Origin: Changchengzhania lutea
Lineage (GTDB): Bacteria; Bacteroidota; Bacteroidia; Flavobacteriales; Flavobacteriaceae
Assembly (NCBI RefSeq): GCF_006974145.1
Contig: NZ_CP039456.1
Location: 1,022,001-1,086,000 of the forward strand
Direction of reading: 5' to 3'
Length of the DNA: 64,000 bases
Shown here: positions 60,545-64,000 of the stretch, piece by piece
How the letters are laid out: each line of letters starts with the position of its first letter
Position numbering within the stretch: position 1 is the first letter of the stretch
Made by a program: the position numbers and the translations under genes
The notes under the pieces: model-generated
Databases searched by the model: none
What the model saw: the letters and a program-made list of their open reading frames with translations, nothing else
What the model was told of the DNA's origin: nothing

Positions 60545-60994
60545 TTATTTTGCTTTTAAGGTTAAAGGGTTTCTTTCTAAATAAAAGATGGCAATAACTG
60601 CCATTATAATAAATATCAGATTGAATATAATATGCTCTGTCCATCCCAAATGTTCCAATACACCGCCACAGGAACAAGGGATATAGTCGCTAAAATTCAG
60701 GATAAGTATGATGTAAGCAGTAAATAGTATCATTAATGAGAAACTGGCATAAAACGCCAATAGCATACACTTTGGAATTAAGAATAGACCTGAAATTACC
60801 AGTTCTATTATTGGTATTCCCCAAGCCACCCAACTGGCATACCTCGTAACAATTGGGGATTGACCCAATTGTATTTGAAACTGATTGAAATCAAGAAGCT
60901 TGCTTGTGGCAGCATAAACAAATAATACAATGAATAAAATACGTATACTATTTGTTATTGTTACTAATTGATATCGTGTATTCGAACCTGTCAT
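60545..60994 (-). CDS. MauE/DoxX-like membrane protein
   Basis: A 149-residue protein with four membrane helices and a conserved cysteine pair in PCSCGGVLEHLGW (Cys107, Cys109). This matches MauE-like proteins, membrane partners in periplasmic thiol chemistry such as disulfide handling in methylamine dehydrogenase maturation. Here the obvious client is the four-cysteine peptide two genes downstream, which is inference from gene order. It is probably the first gene of the three-gene operon. Confidence 0.8.
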   Translation of the reverse strand: MTGSNTRYQLVTITNSIRILFIVLFVYAATSKLLDFNQFQIQLGQSPIVTRYASWVAWGIPIIELVISGLFLIPKCMLLAFYASFSLMILFTAYIILILNFSDYIPCSCGGVLEHLGWTEHIIFNLIFIIMAVIAIFYLERNPLTLKAK

Positions 60995-61052
60995 ACCTTT
61001 TGATTTGATATGCCAAAGTTCCGAAATAAAATTTAACCCTAAGGGATAATTA

Positions 61053-61067
61053 GTTGACTGTGAGGGA
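61053..61067 (+). promoter_or_regulatory. Shared motif GTTGACTGTGAGGGA
   Basis: It lies 59 bp upstream of the MauE-like gene. A 13-of-15 match (GTTGACTCTAAGGGA) occurs at 62652-62666 upstream of the oxoamine synthase gene. It could be a binding site for the PAS-AraC regulator encoded between them. Confidence 0.3.
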
Positions 61068-61068
61068 T

Positions 61069-62079
61069 TTATTTATTAAAATGTGGTTTGTGTACTTGTT
61101 TTTTATCAGGATTCAATGTTTTTTTACGTAAGTCTCTAGGCGTATATCCATAACGTTTTTTAAATGTTCTGGTGAAATGAGGGTTGCTTTTAAACCCTGT
61201 CATTTCTGCAATTGACTTGAAAGTTTGGCGGGTATACTGAATCATCATTTTCGCCTTTCTTAAACGTTCTTCCTTTAAGAACCGATAGACCGTAGTGCCA
61301 TACAACTCCTTAAACCCATACTTCAGTTTAAACTCATTGGTGCCCAATTGCAGTGCGAATTTTTTAAGCGAGGGGAAGTCCTTTTCAAGATTATTGATAA
61401 TGATGCTATGGGCTTCACGTATTCTACGAATGTCCTCAAAGCTCAGTCGAAGCTTTTGTTTCTGATTTTCTGATCGCGTATTATTTGAACTTTGTTGGTC
61501 GTTGGAGTGTTGGATGACCCGTTGCTTCAAATCATTTTCCAGATGATCCTGTCTATTGGAATGGTGAATCACCGTAATAAGGGCCTTTTTAAAATCATTT
61601 TGTTTACCATTAAGACTCGTCATATAGCAAGTCTTTGGAATGACCAAACTTCCCTTGGATTTGAAGGTTAGCTCCAGGGACCTGTCCTGAAATTTACTTT
61701 GCTTTAGGCTACGCCATGCCTCCTTCCACGATATTCGTGACTTTTCTATTAAAAAATCTGAAAAAGGGTGTCCTATAATATCCATCTGTAAAACAGATAG
61801 CATATTGCAAGCTTGTTGGTTGGCAATGTCAATGAACCCATCCTTATCCACAACGAAGCTCATTTGAACAATGGCCGCAATGGGGCTATTGGTGTTGGCA
61901 TAGCCCTGATGGAGTAGGGTTTCCTGAATTTCTTCAGCCAGCATATTCAGTGATAGACCTATCGCTTCGAGATTATCATTTTTACCAGAGCGCTCCAAAC
62001 GGTAAAAGAAATTCCCTGAGGCCATTTCCAATAACATTTGGTTGATTCGTTTCATTCTTCGCTTTTTACCGGTACTCAC
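61069..62079 (-). CDS. PAS-domain AraC-family transcriptional regulator
   Basis: A 336-residue regulator. A HAMP-like or helical N-terminus (INQMLLEMASGNFFYRLER) leads into a PAS domain (about 70-160; FVVDKDGFIDIANQQACNML). The C-terminus is an AraC double helix-turn-helix (LKKFALQLGTNEFKLKYGFK and IAEMTGFKSNPHFTRTFKKR). The HAMP-like start without a membrane helix is unusual. The gene lies upstream of the MauE-peptide operon on the same strand and next to a STAS-like gene. It probably responds to a small ligand or redox cue and controls adjacent genes. Confidence 0.85.
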   Translation of the reverse strand: MSTGKKRRMKRINQMLLEMASGNFFYRLERSGKNDNLEAIGLSLNMLAEEIQETLLHQGYANTNSPIAAIVQMSFVVDKDGFIDIANQQACNMLSVLQMDIIGHPFSDFLIEKSRISWKEAWRSLKQSKFQDRSLELTFKSKGSLVIPKTCYMTSLNGKQNDFKKALITVIHHSNRQDHLENDLKQRVIQHSNDQQSSNNTRSENQKQKLRLSFEDIRRIREAHSIIINNLEKDFPSLKKFALQLGTNEFKLKYGFKELYGTTVYRFLKEERLRKAKMMIQYTRQTFKSIAEMTGFKSNPHFTRTFKKRYGYTPRDLRKKTLNPDKKQVHKPHFNK

Positions 62080-62155
62080 ATCTAAAGTATTATATATAAA
62101 TTAATTGTGAGAGACTCTACTAAAAAAAATAGCAATTATTTAAGGCGTAAATCCT

Positions 62156-62539
62156 TTATTGTTCCATAAATCCAGAAAGAAACGCTATGGCATGTTCCAT
62201 AGAATCAAATGTCTTTGTCGGGATTGGTGGATTGCTGGTTCGGATATAAAATTCGGACAGCATTTCAGAAACCGGTGGATCTACAATAACCGCCACAGCC
62301 GTTATCAAGGTTGAACCTTCCATGGCCAAATAGGCCCTGGCAGATTTATTGATTTCCTTTACACCTCTAATGTCGCATAGTACAGGGAATTCACGACCCT
62401 CATGTAAAGTCAGTCTATCCTCGACAATCTGTACGGCAGCTTCTAAATCCACAGTAACACCTTGGTGGTAGATAATATGTAATACACCATCTAGGAACCT
62501 ATACGAGGTATAATCATTTTCAAAATAATTTCGCATCAT
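62156..62539 (-). CDS. STAS/SpoIIAA-like protein
   Basis: A 127-residue protein with the alternating strand-helix pattern of SpoIIAA/STAS-like domains (VLHIIYHQGVTVDLEAAVQI, then FPVLCDIRGVKEINKSARAY). Many flavobacterial genomes hold such stand-alone proteins near PAS regulators; the function is unknown. It lies 76 bases upstream of the PAS-AraC gene on the same strand and may modulate it. The start could be the second Met. Confidence 0.7.
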   Translation of the reverse strand: MMRNYFENDYTSYRFLDGVLHIIYHQGVTVDLEAAVQIVEDRLTLHEGREFPVLCDIRGVKEINKSARAYLAMEGSTLITAVAVIVDPPVSEMLSEFYIRTSNPPIPTKTFDSMEHAIAFLSGFMEQ

Positions 62540-62651
62540 GTAGAAAACTGGTTTTTCATTATAAACTTACAAAATAATCAAGACTAGCCTATACCATTTA
62601 TCGATTTCCCTTAGTAATTATTGGCTTTTTATTGCCTACCAAGGATTAAAA

Positions 62652-62666
62652 GTTGACTCTAAGGGA
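62652..62666 (+). promoter_or_regulatory. Shared motif GTTGACTCTAAGGGA
   Basis: It lies 71 bp upstream of the oxoamine-synthase start and matches the motif at 61053-61067 at 13 of 15 positions. Confidence 0.3.
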
Positions 62667-62736
62667 GTATAGAGCCGACTCATTTTGTAAAATCCTACAA
62701 ATGATGTTAAATTATATGAAATAAAAACATAATAAG

Positions 62737-64000
62737 ATGGCAAAAATCAAACACAACAATTTTTTGAGTACCGTTCACGAAGTATTTACAGATGCCAAAC
62801 AAGAGGGCATTATGCATCTCTATGCCGAAGGCGAAGCATTTACTGGGCGTACTATTGGCGTAAAGGACAGACAATTATTTCACTTTGGAACCACGGGATA
62901 TTTAGGCCTGGAGCAGGATGCGCGATTGAAGGCCGCTGCGATAGATGCTATTACCAAATACGGAACGCAATTTCCATTATCCAAGTCTTACATTTCCAAT
63001 CCCCTCTACAGGCAGTTGGAAGAACGCTTAACGGCGATGTACCAGAACCCAATCATTATAACCAAGAACAGCACTTTGGGGCACATGGGTGCTATACCTA
63101 ATGCGGTGAATGACCAAGATGCCATTATCCTAGACCATCAAGTCCACTGGAGTGTGCAAAGTGCCGCCAAAGTTTTAAAGAACAGATCGGTTCCCATTGA
63201 TATGATCCGCCATAACGATTTGAACATGCTGGAGGACAAAATAAAATCGCTTTCCGATAAACATAAAAAGATCTGGTATATGGCCGATGGCATCTATTCC
63301 ATGTACGGTGATTTTGCACCGATTCAGGATTTAAAGACCTTGAGCTTAAAGTATCCCCAATTACATCTATATATAGATGACGTGCACGGGATGAGTTGGG
63401 TGGGCAAGAACGGAACGGGTTATGCCTTGAGCGAGCTCAAAGAACTTTCAGAAAATGTTCTGCTCTTTGGCACCCTGAGTAAGACCTTTGGAGCAAGTGG
63501 TGCGGTATTGGTATGTTCCAATAAAAAGATGTACCAAGAAATAAAGACCTTTGGCGGGCCCTTGACCTTTTCAGCGCAATTGGAACCAGCGTCTGTGGCA
63601 GCAGCCACGGCCTCGGCAGACATACACCTATCCCCTGAAATCTATGAACTTCAAAATGACCTAAGGGAACGGATTCAGTATTTCAATGCACTATTAGAGC
63701 AAACCGACTTGCCTCTAATTGATAAAAATCTGTCACCTGTGTTCTTTATAGGTACGGGCATGCCGAAAACGGGCTATAATTTTGTCGGTCGACTTATGAA
63801 AGAAGGGTTCTATGTGAACCTTGGTATTTTTCCAGCTGTGCCCGTAAAGAATACAGGGGTGCGCATTACCATATCCAGACATAACCAAAGGGAGGAAATC
63901 AAAGCCTTGGTAGAGGCGATGGTATATCATTATCCAAAAGCGCTTGAAGACACGCACACGAATGCACAACGGGTCCTGCACGCCTTTAAAATGGATGCTA
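62737..64000 (+). CDS. Alpha-oxoamine-synthase-family PLP enzyme (SPT-like), partial
   Basis: The gene starts at ATG 62737 and is still open at the window end, giving at least 421 residues. It is a fold-type I PLP enzyme of the alpha-oxoamine synthase family: FHFGTTGYLGL near the start, the cofactor Asp in YIDDVHGMSWVG and the PLP Lys in LFGTLSKTFGASGAVLV. Members condense an acyl-CoA or acyl-ACP with an amino acid. In Bacteroidota this branch includes serine palmitoyltransferase and the enzyme that makes sulfonolipid (capnine) bases. The lipid made here cannot be decided from sequence alone. Confidence 0.88.
   Translation, partial: MAKIKHNNFLSTVHEVFTDAKQEGIMHLYAEGEAFTGRTIGVKDRQLFHFGTTGYLGLEQDARLKAAAIDAITKYGTQFPLSKSYISNPLYRQLEERLTAMYQNPIIITKNSTLGHMGAIPNAVNDQDAIILDHQVHWSVQSAAKVLKNRSVPIDMIRHNDLNMLEDKIKSLSDKHKKIWYMADGIYSMYGDFAPIQDLKTLSLKYPQLHLYIDDVHGMSWVGKNGTGYALSELKELSENVLLFGTLSKTFGASGAVLVCSNKKMYQEIKTFGGPLTFSAQLEPASVAAATASADIHLSPEIYELQNDLRERIQYFNALLEQTDLPLIDKNLSPVFFIGTGMPKTGYNFVGRLMKEGFYVNLGIFPAVPVKNTGVRITISRHNQREEIKALVEAMVYHYPKALEDTHTNAQRVLHAFKMDA

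Overview
The window is AT-rich DNA from a member of the Bacteroidota, most likely a marine or soil Flavobacteriaceae. The evidence is the SusC/SusD pair, a type IX secretion C-terminal domain, Bacteroidota-type lipoproteins, an RND pump fused to its outer-membrane factor, a DUF6520-like peptide gene, and starts without Shine-Dalgarno sequences. No rRNA, tRNA or CRISPR array was seen.

1-12 kb: a truncated istB transposition helper and a frameshifted HD-domain gene lie next to a heavy-metal efflux operon on the minus strand (RND-TolC fusion, adaptor, VIT-family transporter, small membrane protein). A CusRS-like two-component pair lies upstream. On the plus strand follow a TetR regulator, a nitroreductase and a DJ-1/PfpI gene broken by three lesions.

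12-21 kb: a membrane-lipid and envelope block on the minus strand. It holds three PAP2 phosphatases, an HD protein, a diacylglycerol-kinase-like lipid kinase, an LTA-synthase-like sulfatase-fold enzyme, a PepSY-like lipoprotein, a truncated TonB-receptor remnant and a second two-component system. Five 21-bp direct-repeat boxes (11-bp period) sit 34-66 bp upstream of five of these starts and look like the regulon of that response regulator.

21-33 kb: a channel remnant, two unknown proteins, a cluster of five hairpins, an APC permease, a patatin cut by an IS4-family element, a TPR histidine kinase with a LuxR-type regulator, a LacI regulator and a CsbD protein.

33-51 kb: an accessory region in which all non-IS genes point the same way. 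One- to three-gene modules (small lipoproteins, unknown proteins, GNAT, RibD-like reductase, hydrolase-AraC fusion, toxin-antitoxin) are separated by related imperfect-palindromic spacers of about 70-135 bp that resemble integron attC sites. It contains an essentially identical 2,165-bp duplication, an intact IS630-type element, an IS1182-type relic and two group II intron tails. No integrase is present in the window. A GH9/deacetylase pair and a delta-60 beta-propeller T9SS protein also lie here.

51-64 kb: a candidate structured RNA precedes a SusC-SusD-metalloprotease operon. Opposite it is a small cluster encoding a four-cysteine secreted peptide, a membrane protein of unknown function and a MauE/DoxX-like protein. 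A PAS-AraC regulator, a STAS-like protein and the start of an alpha-oxoamine synthase (cut by the window edge) end the window.
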